NCBI GenBank assembly: GCA_050015495.1 | Contig: JBEKBH010000018.1 | Location: 4,581 to 68,580 of the forward strand | Reading direction: 5' to 3' | DNA length: 64,000 nt | Origin: Palsa-1439 sp050015495 | GTDB lineage: Bacteria; Verrucomicrobiota; Verrucomicrobiia; Palsa-1439 | In this document: piece after piece, positions 27,564 through 35,292 of the stretch | Position numbering within the stretch: position 1 is the first letter of the stretch | How the letters are laid out: each line of letters starts with the position of its first letter | Program-made: the position numbers and the translations under genes | The notes under the pieces: model-generated | What the model was told of the DNA's origin: nothing | The model's input: the letters and a program-made list of their open reading frames with translations, nothing else | Databases searched by the model: none

Positions 27564-27591
27564 CTTCGTGCTCTTCGTGGCTTCGTGGTGA
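27564..27591 (-). repeat. Right terminal inverted repeat (CACGAAG heptamers)
   Basis: Inverted counterpart of 27161-27188, with three CTTCGTG heptamers on the plus strand. It starts three bases after the stop codon of the GxxExxY gene and ends 7 bases before the stop codon of the opposing polymerase gene. Confidence 0.85.
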
Positions 27592-27598
27592 GGATTTA

Positions 27599-29008
27599 TT
27601 ATATAAACTTCGACGTGCGGCTGGTGGAGCGGCCCCACGTGCGAGGTAACGGCAACGGCTCGGCGGGAGCTTCGCCCTCCAGTGGTGTCCATTCGTCCTC
27701 GTAAACCAAGTCGAGCATCGGCTCGGGGATATTGTCCATCTTGATTTCCATTTCGCGTTGGGGAATGAACGGACATTTGGGTTTCTCGCCGACCAGATAC
27801 GCCGCTTCCCGTTCCAGCAGCATGCGCGTGCCGGTTTTGACACTGCGTTTGCCGTAACTTGCCTCGATTTCCTCCAACGCATGATGCAATTCGCGGCGCT
27901 TGTATTCCACGTCGTTGTTGAACATGTCGGGTTCGAGTTCCAGCGGTTGCATGTTCCAGAAATTGATGCAGACCTGGCGGATCGGCTGTTCCTGATGGGC
28001 GACAAGCTGACGGAATAATTGTTCCACGTAGGGATTGATCCGGCGCGGCTCGAATTGCGCCGACGGAAATTTCACACTCGCGCCGTGGCCTTCCATGTCT
28101 TTGAAACGCACGTACACGCCCATCTCGCGGGCCTTGAGATTTTCACGGAAGAACGTCGTCATCGTCCGCTCGGTCTGGTCGAGCAAGAACAGCAGGGCGG
28201 TTTCGTAGTCAGGCTCGTCGTCGGGCAGGGTGGTGGCGCTGCCGATGCAGGTGCGGGGCTTGTTGGCCAGCGACAAGCGTTCGCGAAATTGTCCCGTGGC
28301 CAGCAGCCAGAGTTCGAGGCCGAAGAATCCGTAGCGTTTCTCCAGCAATCCCAACGGCAGATGCGCTACGTCGCCGAGTGTCCAGATGCCGAGTGCGCGG
28401 AGCGACAACGCGCGACGTTTGGCGATCCCCGCCAGTTTTTGGACAGGTATATCGCGGACGAACTCGCGTTCCATGTCCTCGTCTTCCGGGACTTCGCAGA
28501 AATTGTCGGGCTTGCAATGTTCGGTCGCCAACTTCGCCAGCCAGCGTGAGGAGCCGAGCCCCATCGACACCGGCACGCCAACTTCTTCGCTCAATTCGTT
28601 CCGCATGCGGGTGATCAGTTGCGCCGGTGTGCGACAGCGGAACACGGCAGGCGAATCGGTGAAATCGAGGAACCCTTCGTCGATGGAGGTCGGCACGAGC
28701 AGGGGAGTGTAGTGGCGCACACGCCGGAAAATTTCCAATGAGAGGCGTCGGTAATCGTCATAGTGCGGACGCACCAGCACGCCGTTAGGACATTTGTGTT
28801 TGGCCTCGAAACACGCCATGCCGGTGATGATGCCGTAGGCTTTCGCGAGGTAGTTGGCGGCGATCACGATGCCGTCGCCGCGTCGTCCCCCGCCGACAAA
28901 GACAGGCTTCTTTTTTAGCGATGTATCAAGCGCGATCTCGCACGAGGCAAAGAACGAATCGCCGTCGATATGAAGGATTCGTTGGCGTCGCGCCGTCATA
29001 CCACACAA
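27599..29008 (-). CDS. Y-family DNA polymerase (DinB-like)
   Basis: A 469-residue translesion polymerase of the DinB/UmuC family. Catalytic acids are in 'ILHIDGDSFFASCE' (about 12-25) and 'PTSIDEGFLDF' (about 107). The palm is followed by helix-hairpin-helix-like 'KLAGIAKRRALSLRALG' and a little-finger region. The final 27 residues ('LEGEAPAEPLPLPRTWGRST...') look like translated dispersed repeat and probably are not native. Start: ATG at 29008 or the one at 28999; both lie in a perfect palindrome (28998-29019). It may be damage-induced. No imuA or dnaE2 partner is adjacent. Confidence 0.88.
   Translation of the reverse strand: MCGMTARRQRILHIDGDSFFASCEIALDTSLKKKPVFVGGGRRGDGIVIAANYLAKAYGIITGMACFEAKHKCPNGVLVRPHYDDYRRLSLEIFRRVRHYTPLLVPTSIDEGFLDFTDSPAVFRCRTPAQLITRMRNELSEEVGVPVSMGLGSSRWLAKLATEHCKPDNFCEVPEDEDMEREFVRDIPVQKLAGIAKRRALSLRALGIWTLGDVAHLPLGLLEKRYGFFGLELWLLATGQFRERLSLANKPRTCIGSATTLPDDEPDYETALLFLLDQTERTMTTFFRENLKAREMGVYVRFKDMEGHGASVKFPSAQFEPRRINPYVEQLFRQLVAHQEQPIRQVCINFWNMQPLELEPDMFNNDVEYKRRELHHALEEIEASYGKRSVKTGTRMLLEREAAYLVGEKPKCPFIPQREMEIKMDNIPEPMLDLVYEDEWTPLEGEAPAEPLPLPRTWGRSTSRTSKFI
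27606..27690. repeat. Dispersed repeat fused to the polymerase 3' end
   Basis: The stretch contains GGCTCGGCGGGAGCTTCGCC, part of a GC-rich inverted element of a kind common between genes in Verrucomicrobia and Planctomycetes (on translation 'EGEAPAEP'). It supplies the last codons of the polymerase. Exact ends cannot be set from one copy. Confidence 0.45.
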
Positions 29009-29036
29009 ATGTGTGGTATTTAAGGAAGATTGTCAA
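28998..29036 (-). promoter_or_regulatory. Promoter and palindromic operator of the polymerase gene
   Basis: A consensus -35 TTGACA lies at 29036-29031. A perfect palindrome, ATACCACAC-AAAT-GTGTGGTAT (28998-29019), covers the expected -10 (CACATT, spacing 17) and both candidate start codons. A regulator bound there would block transcription. It does not match the E. coli or Bacillus LexA boxes. Promoter placement is inference; the palindrome is plain. Confidence 0.55.
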
Positions 29037-29064
29037 TCAAGGACTCGATATACATCTAGGGTGT

Positions 29065-29592
29065 CTAGTCCGACAAATTCCGGTGCATCGTCTGGGAATG
29101 GGGCTTGGCACCGGCGTTGTCGACCATGAGGTGGAAGGTGGTGCCGGCGTGAAAGGCGAATCGCTTCGAGAGGAGGGATTCGATGCGATCGGCCAGGGGA
29201 CCGCTGAGCTCGTCAATTTCATCGAACCGGATACGGACAGTTGGGTTGAACCCGTGCTTCGGCGCAAGGAGATCGGCGAGCACGTCGGATTGGGCGACGG
29301 TGGCATCGCCGGCCGTCTGGTCGGCTTGGTAGCGGCGCACGTCGAAGTTGAGTGGCGTGTCGGACGGATAATTCGCGAAGGTTTTGGCGCGTTCGCGTGT
29401 GCAATGGGCTGCGTCATCGAATTGCACGATGCAATGGAGCGGGTTGGGAAGATACAGGTCGGCGGTGATCGTCGTGTCGCCCCAAACGAACGGTTTATCG
29501 CGTTCGGCGTCCGCGTTGAAACGCCGCCGCATCAGCGATGCGACGGCGTCGAGCACGGCGCTTTTCGTAATCGTCACAACGACTTCAGGCAA
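29065..29592 (-). CDS. Hypothetical protein
   Basis: A 175-residue soluble protein whose start overlaps the end of the aminotransferase gene by 19 bases, so the two are coupled. The middle part, 'PNPLHCIVQFDDAAHCTRER', followed by 'FANYPSDTPLNFDVRRYQ', looks like a conserved core with an acidic strand, loosely like short endonuclease-fold proteins; the similarity is too weak to assign. The C-terminal half holds 'RIRFDEIDELSGPLADRIES'. No membrane segment. Function unknown. Confidence 0.55.
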   Translation of the reverse strand: MPEVVVTITKSAVLDAVASLMRRRFNADAERDKPFVWGDTTITADLYLPNPLHCIVQFDDAAHCTRERAKTFANYPSDTPLNFDVRRYQADQTAGDATVAQSDVLADLLAPKHGFNPTVRIRFDEIDELSGPLADRIESLLSKRFAFHAGTTFHLMVDNAGAKPHSQTMHRNLSD

Positions 29593-30656
29593 TCATCGAG
29601 CATGACGTGCAATTGCGACACGGTGTCGAGCGTCTCATCGCCCATGTGCGCGAGGCGGAACGTCTTGCCCTTGATCTGGCCGTACCCGCCGTCAATGAGC
29701 ACCTTGTATTTGTCCTTGAGCGCCTTTTGCAGTTTGGCCACGTCGATGTTCTTGTTGTTCTTCACGCAGGTGAGCGTGAGGGATTCATAACCCGCTTTCG
29801 GGAAAAGCTCGAACCCGCGCGACTTCGCCCACTCGTGGGTCTTCCGCGCCATCGCGGCGTGGCGGGCGTACCGGTTCTCGATGCCCTCCTTCTCGAACTG
29901 GCCGAGCTTGAACTGTAATCCGTAGATGTGCGCGATGCTCGGGGTCGACGGCGTCATGTTCTTGTCATGGTTCGCCTTGAACTCGAGGAAGTCGAAATAG
30001 TACCCGCGGCCGGGAATCGTTTCGGCCTTCTTCAACGCGCGTTCGCTCACGGCGAGCACGGCGAGGCCCGGCGGCATCGCCCACGCCTTCTGCGTGCCCG
30101 CGAGCAACACGTCGATGCCGAGGGCATCCATCTCGATCTTCACGGCGGTCATGGAGCTGACGCTATCGACGATGAACATCACCTCGGGATATTTGCGCAT
30201 CACCTTTGCGATGTCGGCGATCGGGTTCATCAATCCCGTGGACGTTTCATTGTGGATGAGGGTGAGCGCGTCGAACTGCCCGGTCTTCAATTTCGCATCG
30301 ATCATTTCCGGCAGGATCGGTTGGCCCCATTCGACCTTGAGCGCCTCGGCGTCCTTGCCGCAACGCTTGCTCACGTCGAACCATTTGTCCGAGAACGCGC
30401 CACAGCAACAATTGAGCACTTTCCTGCCGACGAGATTACGGACGGCGGCCTCCATAACGCCCCAAGCCGACGACGTGGAAATGAAGACGGGATTCTTCGT
30501 GTAGAGAATCGCCTGCAATTTCGGCTGGATCGCGGCGTACAGTTCCTGGAAACCGGTTCCCCGATGCCCGATCATGGGCTGGCTCATGGCCGCGAACGTA
30601 TCCTCGGCAACCTCCACGGGGCCAGGGATAAACAACTTCACATGGGGCTTGGTCAT
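29574..30656 (-). CDS. Class V aminotransferase (alanine-glyoxylate/serine-pyruvate type)
   Basis: A 360-residue PLP enzyme. It begins 'LFIPGPVEVAEDTFAAM' and 'GHRGTGFQELY', the standard opening of alanine-glyoxylate, serine-pyruvate and serine-glyoxylate aminotransferases. PLP contacts: 'STSSAWGVMEAAVRNLV', 'IHNETSTGLMNPI', 'FIVDSVSSMTAVKIEMD', and the Schiff-base Lys in 'LLAGTQKAWAMPPGLA'. The C-terminal 'KGKTFRLAHMGD' binds the substrate carboxylate. It may feed glycine/serine metabolism or detoxify glyoxylate; the true amino donor cannot be told from sequence. It is coupled to the hypothetical gene downstream. Confidence 0.9.
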   Translation of the reverse strand: MTKPHVKLFIPGPVEVAEDTFAAMSQPMIGHRGTGFQELYAAIQPKLQAILYTKNPVFISTSSAWGVMEAAVRNLVGRKVLNCCCGAFSDKWFDVSKRCGKDAEALKVEWGQPILPEMIDAKLKTGQFDALTLIHNETSTGLMNPIADIAKVMRKYPEVMFIVDSVSSMTAVKIEMDALGIDVLLAGTQKAWAMPPGLAVLAVSERALKKAETIPGRGYYFDFLEFKANHDKNMTPSTPSIAHIYGLQFKLGQFEKEGIENRYARHAAMARKTHEWAKSRGFELFPKAGYESLTLTCVKNNKNIDVAKLQKALKDKYKVLIDGGYGQIKGKTFRLAHMGDETLDTVSQLHVMLDDCLKSL

Positions 30657-31015
30657 GGGCGTCTTCCTCTCATTTCTCGTGACAAACGGGGCGAGCTAAT
30701 GGGTATAACGTTTCCCGCGAAATCTCAACCCCTTTTTACGAGAGGGCTGCCGTCATGGATGACCTGGAGGGAAGTCTTCGGGTCGTCACCGGGCAGTGCG
30801 TTCTGATTGCCCGTGCTGTTGATGTTTGTGCACGTTGGGCACGGCAGAGCATTCCAGCCTACGCAATCGGCTCGCGCGGTTGCGAAGTCGTTGTCTCGTA
30901 ACTTATTTGGCGAGAAGGCGCTACGCAAGCACGCAAGTCTTCGCTTGAGCAGGTTCGGTTTGATTCGTGCTAAAGAGGAAAGCGGTTCTTGGCCCTTAAA
31001 AGGAGGGGGCGCGAG
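30657..31015. other. Intergenic region, no gene supported
   Basis: A stretch of 359 bases between divergent genes, expected to hold both promoters. A short open frame on the minus strand (30725-30928, with one Cys-x2-Cys) has no ribosome site or clear family. Confidence 0.45.
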
Positions 31016-31537
31016 ATGAGGAGTCTAGTGAAAACCAACAACCTCCTCGCTGATGAGCTGATTCGATCCCAGCGAGAGGAAATTGAAAAGTATCGTTGGA
31101 TCGAGAGCGAGAAGGCGGGCCGTGATATCGGGTGGAAGCGGGCCAGCGAGGAGTGGAAGCAAAGGCATTTCTCGAGTTGGAAGCGCAACATCCGCGAGCG
31201 CGGTCTGGAACCGTCTCTGTTTGAAATCCTGTGGTCGCAGCAGGAGGAAATCGAAACCTACAAGTGGATTGAGAGCGAGAGACACGGGCGCGATATTGGC
31301 TGGGAGCAGGCGGTCACCGAATGGCAGGACCGTCATTACCGCGCGTGGAAGGATCACTTGTGGGCGACCAGCTTGAACGAATTCGATCAGGCCGGACGGG
31401 CTGCGGTGAATGTCGCCTCCAGGACGATATCCGCGAAACGGCGGCGTCCGTTTTCGGCGGAACATCGCGAGAATCTCGCGCTGGCGATGCGGGCGTGGCA
31501 CGAGAGGAAGAAGACCCGACAGGTCGGCGAGGGCTGA
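31016..31537 (+). CDS. Hypothetical protein with a duplicated 40-residue helical module
   Basis: A 173-residue basic, highly charged protein. Two copies of one module are plain: 'SQREEIEKYRWIESEKAGRD' then 'IGWKRASEEWKQRHFSSWKR', and 'SQQEEIETYKWIESERHGRD' then 'IGWEQAVTEWQDRHYRAWKD'. Each is followed by a short linker, and the protein ends in a basic tail. The pattern (EEIExYxWIESExxGRDIGW) seems helical and may bind nucleic acid or another protein. I do not recognise the family. Start chosen at 31016 because AAGGAGG lies about 9 bases upstream. Confidence 0.7.
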   Translation: MRSLVKTNNLLADELIRSQREEIEKYRWIESEKAGRDIGWKRASEEWKQRHFSSWKRNIRERGLEPSLFEILWSQQEEIETYKWIESERHGRDIGWEQAVTEWQDRHYRAWKDHLWATSLNEFDQAGRAAVNVASRTISAKRRRPFSAEHRENLALAMRAWHERKKTRQVGEG

Positions 31538-31570
31538 AATCGGGGTCTTCAGGGCCGGTGGCACCGGCGT

Positions 31571-32029
31571 TCAGGCTTTGCCGCCAAAACTCACGTAGTC
31601 GTCGAGATCGAGCAGGTCGGCCCACGAGACAATGTCTTCCCGCTCCTTGCTGAGCTTCGCCAGCATCCCGTTGAAATACTCCCGTGACTCCAAATCGGCC
31701 GGGCCGCGCTGCCCTTGGAGGGCGGTCCACTGGGCGATTTCCCATGGCTCGCGCTTGTTCTGGGAGTGGGCGGTGACCCACTCCAGTATTTCCCCGTCGC
31801 CCTTGCCGAGAGCCAATTGCTTCTTCAGGTCGTCGGCCTTGATGCCCGCGAACTCGAACAACCTCTGGTCGAGTGGACAGGCGAATTTGTACTCGCCGTT
31901 CTTGCCGGCGATGGTTGCGCGGCCCTTGTCGAGGCAGCGCGGCAAAATCGCGTAGCCGCCCAGCGTCGCACGCGGGCTGCGTGGCGGACGTTGGGTCAGA
32001 TCCGGTGCATGGATGCTTTTGGATTTCAT
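31571..32029 (-). CDS. DUF5069 protein
   Basis: A 152-residue soluble protein matching the DUF5069 pattern: 'APDLTQRPPRSPRATLGGYA' then 'ILPRCLDKGRATIAGKNGEY', 'CPLDQRLFEFAGIKADDL' and 'GKGDGEILEWV'. The family is common in Verrucomicrobia and Planctomycetes and has no known function. It is convergent with the duplicated-module protein (33 bases between stops) and divergent from the esterase gene. Confidence 0.88.
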   Translation of the reverse strand: MKSKSIHAPDLTQRPPRSPRATLGGYAILPRCLDKGRATIAGKNGEYKFACPLDQRLFEFAGIKADDLKKQLALGKGDGEILEWVTAHSQNKREPWEIAQWTALQGQRGPADLESREYFNGMLAKLSKEREDIVSWADLLDLDDYVSFGGKA

Positions 32030-32230
32030 AATTCCTCTGGGAGCTTGGATGCGCGCATTGTGAGTTTGGTTTCGGGTGGATCAGGCGAACGGGCTTCGTG
32101 CCAGAAGCCATACGGTCGAGATTGATGAAGCTTGACTCCAAAAACCCTTATTGGATAAGGACGAGAGGCCGGATGGTTCGGCGGGCAACGGGATCCTGAA
32201 ACGGAGGCTGTGGATGAGAGGAGTGGCAGT

Positions 32231-33100
32231 ATGCATTGGAAATCTTCGATGGCTGCGATCGGCGGCGTGTTTCTGGTATTCACCGTGAAAGCACGCGCTG
32301 ACGCCCTTAAAGCAGTCGTACTCTGGCCCGAAGGCGCGCCGGGCGCTCTCGGGACAAATGACTGGGACGTGCCGACGCTGACTCCGTATATTGCCGATCC
32401 AAAAATCGCCACGGGGGCGGCCATGGTGGTCTGTCCGGGGGGCGGTTACAGCCATCTGGCCGGTCACGAAGGAAAAGATTACGCGCTGTGGTTGAACGAG
32501 CATGGTGTCAGCGGTTTTGTGCTGAAGTACCGACTCGGCACTCACGGGTATCACCATCCGCGGATGTTGGAAGACGCCGCCCGCGCGGTACGATTGACCC
32601 GATCACGGGCGAAAGAGTGGGGGATCGATCCGAAGCGGGTGGGGATCATGGGGTCGTCCGCAGGCGGGCATCTCGCGGCGACATTGATGACGCACTTCGA
32701 CGCGGGCCAGGCGGACGCTGCCGATCCCATCGAACGGGAGAGTTGCCGCCCGGACCTGGGCGTGCTCTGCTACGCGGTCATTACCATGGGGGACAAAGCG
32801 CATGGCACTTCGAGGAAGCTTTTGCTCGGTGACAATCCGTCACCCGAATTGGTGGACTTGTTGTCGAACGAACGGCATGTCACGCCGCAGACACCGCCAT
32901 GCTTTATCTGGGCCACATATGAGGATGCGACCGTGCCGGTCGAGAACAGCCTGATGTTTGCCGAGGCACTGCGAAAAGCGGGCGTGCCGTTTGACCTGCA
33001 TATCTACCAACATGGGAAACACGGCATGGGGCTGGCGGGCGGTCATCCGTGGACCCAGGATTGCCTGTTCTGGCTCAAATCGCAGGGGTTCGTCAAGTGA
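32231..33100 (+). CDS. Secreted alpha/beta hydrolase (acetyl-esterase/xylan-esterase-like)
   Basis: A 289-residue protein with a signal peptide (AAIGGVFLVFTVKARADA). The fold is an alpha/beta hydrolase: oxyanion-hole region 'AMVVCPGGGYSHLAGHEGKD', nucleophile Ser in 'GIMGSSAGGHLAATLM', acid in 'WATYEDATVPVENS', His in 'YQHGKHGMGLAGG'. This order matches carbohydrate acetyl-esterases of the BD-FAE/Axe type, so it may remove acetyl groups from plant polysaccharides in the periplasm. I start at 32231 because a GAGGAG site lies 7 bases before. The end overlaps the opposing exonuclease gene by 8 bases. Confidence 0.85.
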   Translation: MHWKSSMAAIGGVFLVFTVKARADALKAVVLWPEGAPGALGTNDWDVPTLTPYIADPKIATGAAMVVCPGGGYSHLAGHEGKDYALWLNEHGVSGFVLKYRLGTHGYHHPRMLEDAARAVRLTRSRAKEWGIDPKRVGIMGSSAGGHLAATLMTHFDAGQADAADPIERESCRPDLGVLCYAVITMGDKAHGTSRKLLLGDNPSPELVDLLSNERHVTPQTPPCFIWATYEDATVPVENSLMFAEALRKAGVPFDLHIYQHGKHGMGLAGGHPWTQDCLFWLKSQGFVK

Positions 33101-33743
33101 CGGGCCGGACATCGTGCGAGAGCAGCCCGAGGCTCTCGAAGCGCAGGTACAATTCGCGGCAGGCCCACGCATCGGTCGCCGCATAGCAGAGTTGGTTGGG
33201 CGAGAGATTGACCCGCGCCCAGTTGGACGTTTGCGGCCCTTTGGTGATGCGCCCGCCGAGGAACAACCCCGCCAGATTCCGCAGGCCGGTCTGCTCCATC
33301 CCGCGGCGTTTGGCGATGTCGCCGAGATCCACCACATTGGCCGGCGTGAACGGGAAGAGCTTCTGCAGGTCCGCCAGATCGCGCGTCAACGCGACCCCGG
33401 CCTTGATGATGGTCGCATTGCCGAGCACCTCGGTGAGCGCCTGCGAGCAATCGAGTCGCGCCAGTTGGAACAAATGCACGGTGTGGCTCGTGGCGATCTG
33501 CACGAGGCTCGGCGCGTGCGATTTGCCCTTGCGAAACGACGGACGCGATTCTGTGTCGAACCCGACCACCCGCTCGGCGCGGATTTCCTGCACCGCGCGC
33601 TGCAACTCCTCGTCCGTGGACGGGGAGCGGATTGGACCGCGGTACCGGACGACCGGTAGCGCCATCAGTTCCTCGTGAGGAATCGTCCGTCGCGGCCCGG
33701 CCTCGTCGTGTTTGGCAGGCGGATGATGTTTGTCCTCGGTCAT
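33093..33743 (-). CDS. 3'-5' exonuclease, RNase D-like (DEDDy)
   Basis: A 216-residue single-domain nuclease. The DEDDy motifs are visible: 'VVGFDTESRPSF' (Exo I, D and E), 'KAGVALTRDLADLQKLF' (Exo II Asp), and 'NQLCYAATDAWACRELY' (Exo III, Tyr and Asp). 'KGPQTSNWARVNLSPNQL' matches short RNase D-like proteins that lack HRDC domains. It likely trims RNA or single-stranded DNA. An in-frame TTG two codons earlier is possible. The 3' end overlaps the esterase gene in convergent orientation. Confidence 0.88.
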   Translation of the reverse strand: MTEDKHHPPAKHDEAGPRRTIPHEELMALPVVRYRGPIRSPSTDEELQRAVQEIRAERVVGFDTESRPSFRKGKSHAPSLVQIATSHTVHLFQLARLDCSQALTEVLGNATIIKAGVALTRDLADLQKLFPFTPANVVDLGDIAKRRGMEQTGLRNLAGLFLGGRITKGPQTSNWARVNLSPNQLCYAATDAWACRELYLRFESLGLLSHDVRPVT

Positions 33744-33990
33744 TTGCAACGCATGACGTTACTTCAAATTGCCAATGACCGTCGAGCGGATTCCCCCGCA
33801 CGGATGGCCAACGGCGTCGCGCCACCAGACCCGCAACGCTATGTCAAAGAGTAGCTTGTAGCATTTACATTGACGCTTGGATTACTGTTTCATCGTCCAG
33901 CGGAATTTGGGTTCGTTTCGCAAAACCCCCTTTTCCCGGCCCCAACGGCGCCCTGTTTGCGCACCGCGCACCCGGAGCCATGGCCCCGGA

Positions 33991-34194
33991 GGACATCCGG
34001 ACGCCGGGGAGCGGAGCGCGGTGATCTACACCCTACTGGGCAGTTGTCGGCGGCACGTAATAGATCCGCTCGATTATTTGAAGGATTTGTTCACACGCCT
34101 GCCCTCGGCGAAGATTACGGAGATCAAGCAGTTCGCGCCATCGGCGTGGGCCGGGGCCAAAGCTACGGAGAAATTGCTCGCTCAGGCTGCTTGA
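33991..34194 (+). pseudogene. IS66-family transposase remnant (C-terminus)
   Basis: The frame reads GHPDAGERSAVIYTLLGSCR and continues 'DPLDYLKDLFTRLPSAKITE', the C-terminal end of IS66 TnpC transposases, then a stop. About 65 residues remain; the catalytic DDE region and the partner genes tnpA/tnpB are absent. The sequence just upstream (33864-33990) is not recognisable. It marks an old insertion at the edge of an AT-richer island. Confidence 0.85.
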
Positions 34195-34431
34195 ACAAGT
34201 CGGCGGCCGGTCAAACATAGGCTCCGGCTTTCAACTTTTAGAGCCGAATACAACTGGATCAGTATTGCGCCATTGATATAATTGGGGTGAATTGGATCGT
34301 TCAGGCGTTGCGACGAATCACCGAATAGTCCTAAGCAAACGTGTCCGCGTATCATTTGTGCCGCGCGTCGATGATTTTTTGAAGGATTTGGCGGTGGCCG
34401 GCGTAATTCTGGGTGAAACTGGATTGATATT

Positions 34432-35199
34432 ATGAAAACATATCTGCTGCTTCTTTCGATCGGAACGCTGTCGTTTAATTTGGCTATCGCCCAGCCTGTC
34501 AATTTGTCCGCTTTGCCGGATGACCGGCCATTGACAAAGGCGGATTTGCAAAAAGCTTTGACTACTTCAACCAATTCACTGCCGCGATTTGATTTGGATT
34601 TCCCGGGGGGCACGCCCAGGGACCTCGTGCAAGCCATCGTAAAGGCAACCGGCAAGCCGCTGAATGTAATTATTCCCGACGAATATGCCGGCTGGAAAAT
34701 ACCGGCTGTATCGGTGAAAGACGTGACCGTCGCACAGTTGTTCGAGGCATTGGATCGCACTTCCATCAATCTGGAACGCCATGTATGGACCGACTATACG
34801 AAACAGGGCATGACCCCGTCTTCAACCTATTTTGAATACGAATCGCACTATTGGTTCAGAACCGAAGGTGCGCGCAACGAGAATTCAATCTGGTACCTGT
34901 ATTATGAAAAGCCCCCGGTTCAGGAGGAACCGATCGTTTGCCGGTATTATCAACTGGCGCCTTATCTTGAAGCCGGCTACAGCTTGGAAGACATCACCAC
35001 CGCAATTGAAACAGGCTGGCACATGCTGGGAAAAACCAATCCGCCGAAATTGAATTTTCACAAAGACACCAGGCTGTTGATTGCCGTCGGCGCGCAAGAC
35101 AACTTGCAATTGATTGATGATGTGCTCAAACAATTGTCCATAGGAAAGCCAAAAGAAAAATCGAACGACAAAGGCACGGATAAATCCAAAGACCAGTGA
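34432..35199 (+). CDS. Exported protein with secretin-N/STN-like segments
   Basis: A 255-residue protein with a signal peptide (MKTYLLLLSIGTLSFNLAIAQ). The first mature part, 'FDLDFPGGTPRDLVQAIVKA' then 'PLNVIIPDEYAGWKIPAVSV' and 'VAQLFEALD', reads like an STN or secretin N-domain fold (beta-alpha-beta). The C-terminal segment 'DTRLLIAVGAQDNLQLIDDV' repeats the theme. It ends in a Lys/Asp-rich tail. It is not a full secretin. It lies upstream of an ECF sigma factor, separated by a terminator. The gene is AT-rich compared with the average for the window. Confidence 0.65.
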   Translation: MKTYLLLLSIGTLSFNLAIAQPVNLSALPDDRPLTKADLQKALTTSTNSLPRFDLDFPGGTPRDLVQAIVKATGKPLNVIIPDEYAGWKIPAVSVKDVTVAQLFEALDRTSINLERHVWTDYTKQGMTPSSTYFEYESHYWFRTEGARNENSIWYLYYEKPPVQEEPIVCRYYQLAPYLEAGYSLEDITTAIETGWHMLGKTNPPKLNFHKDTRLLIAVGAQDNLQLIDDVLKQLSIGKPKEKSNDKGTDKSKDQ

Positions 35200-35235
35200 A
35201 CCTTTTACTGAATGACCGTCGTTAGCAACCATTTC

Positions 35236-35258
35236 GCCGGAGCGAGCATCGCTCCGGC
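35236..35258 (+). terminator. Rho-independent terminator
   Basis: A perfect 10-base stem, GCCGGAGCGA-GCA-TCGCTCCGGC, followed by ATTTTT. It ends the transcript of the exported protein and lies inside the longest open frame of the sigma gene, which argues that the sigma gene starts later, at 35293. Confidence 0.93.
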
Positions 35259-35292
35259 ATTTTTGAGTTCGCCAATCGAAACCGTCGCGAAA

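Larger units (their letters stand above)
27161..27591. mobile_element. GxxExxY cassette bounded by inverted repeats
   Basis: A 431-base unit with a 28-base terminal arm at each end (27161-27188 and 27564-27591) in inverted orientation, 25 of 28 bases matching. Each arm holds three spaced CACGAAG heptamers. The arms tightly enclose one gene: the left arm ends at the ATG, and the right begins 3 bases after the stop. No transposase is encoded. The layout is that of a small mobilisable cassette; movement is inference. Confidence 0.65.

Noticed and set aside
27161..27591. Reading the CACGAAG heptamers as a CRISPR array
   Set aside because: Units are separated by only one or two bases with no spacers, and the two sets are inverted around a gene.
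30725..30928. 67-codon minus-strand ORF with Cys-x2-Cys
   Set aside because: No ribosome site and no family; lies in a promoter region between divergent genes.
35212..35292. N-terminal extension of the ECF sigma factor
   Set aside because: The segment contains a perfect terminator hairpin with a T tract, so translation most likely starts at 35293.
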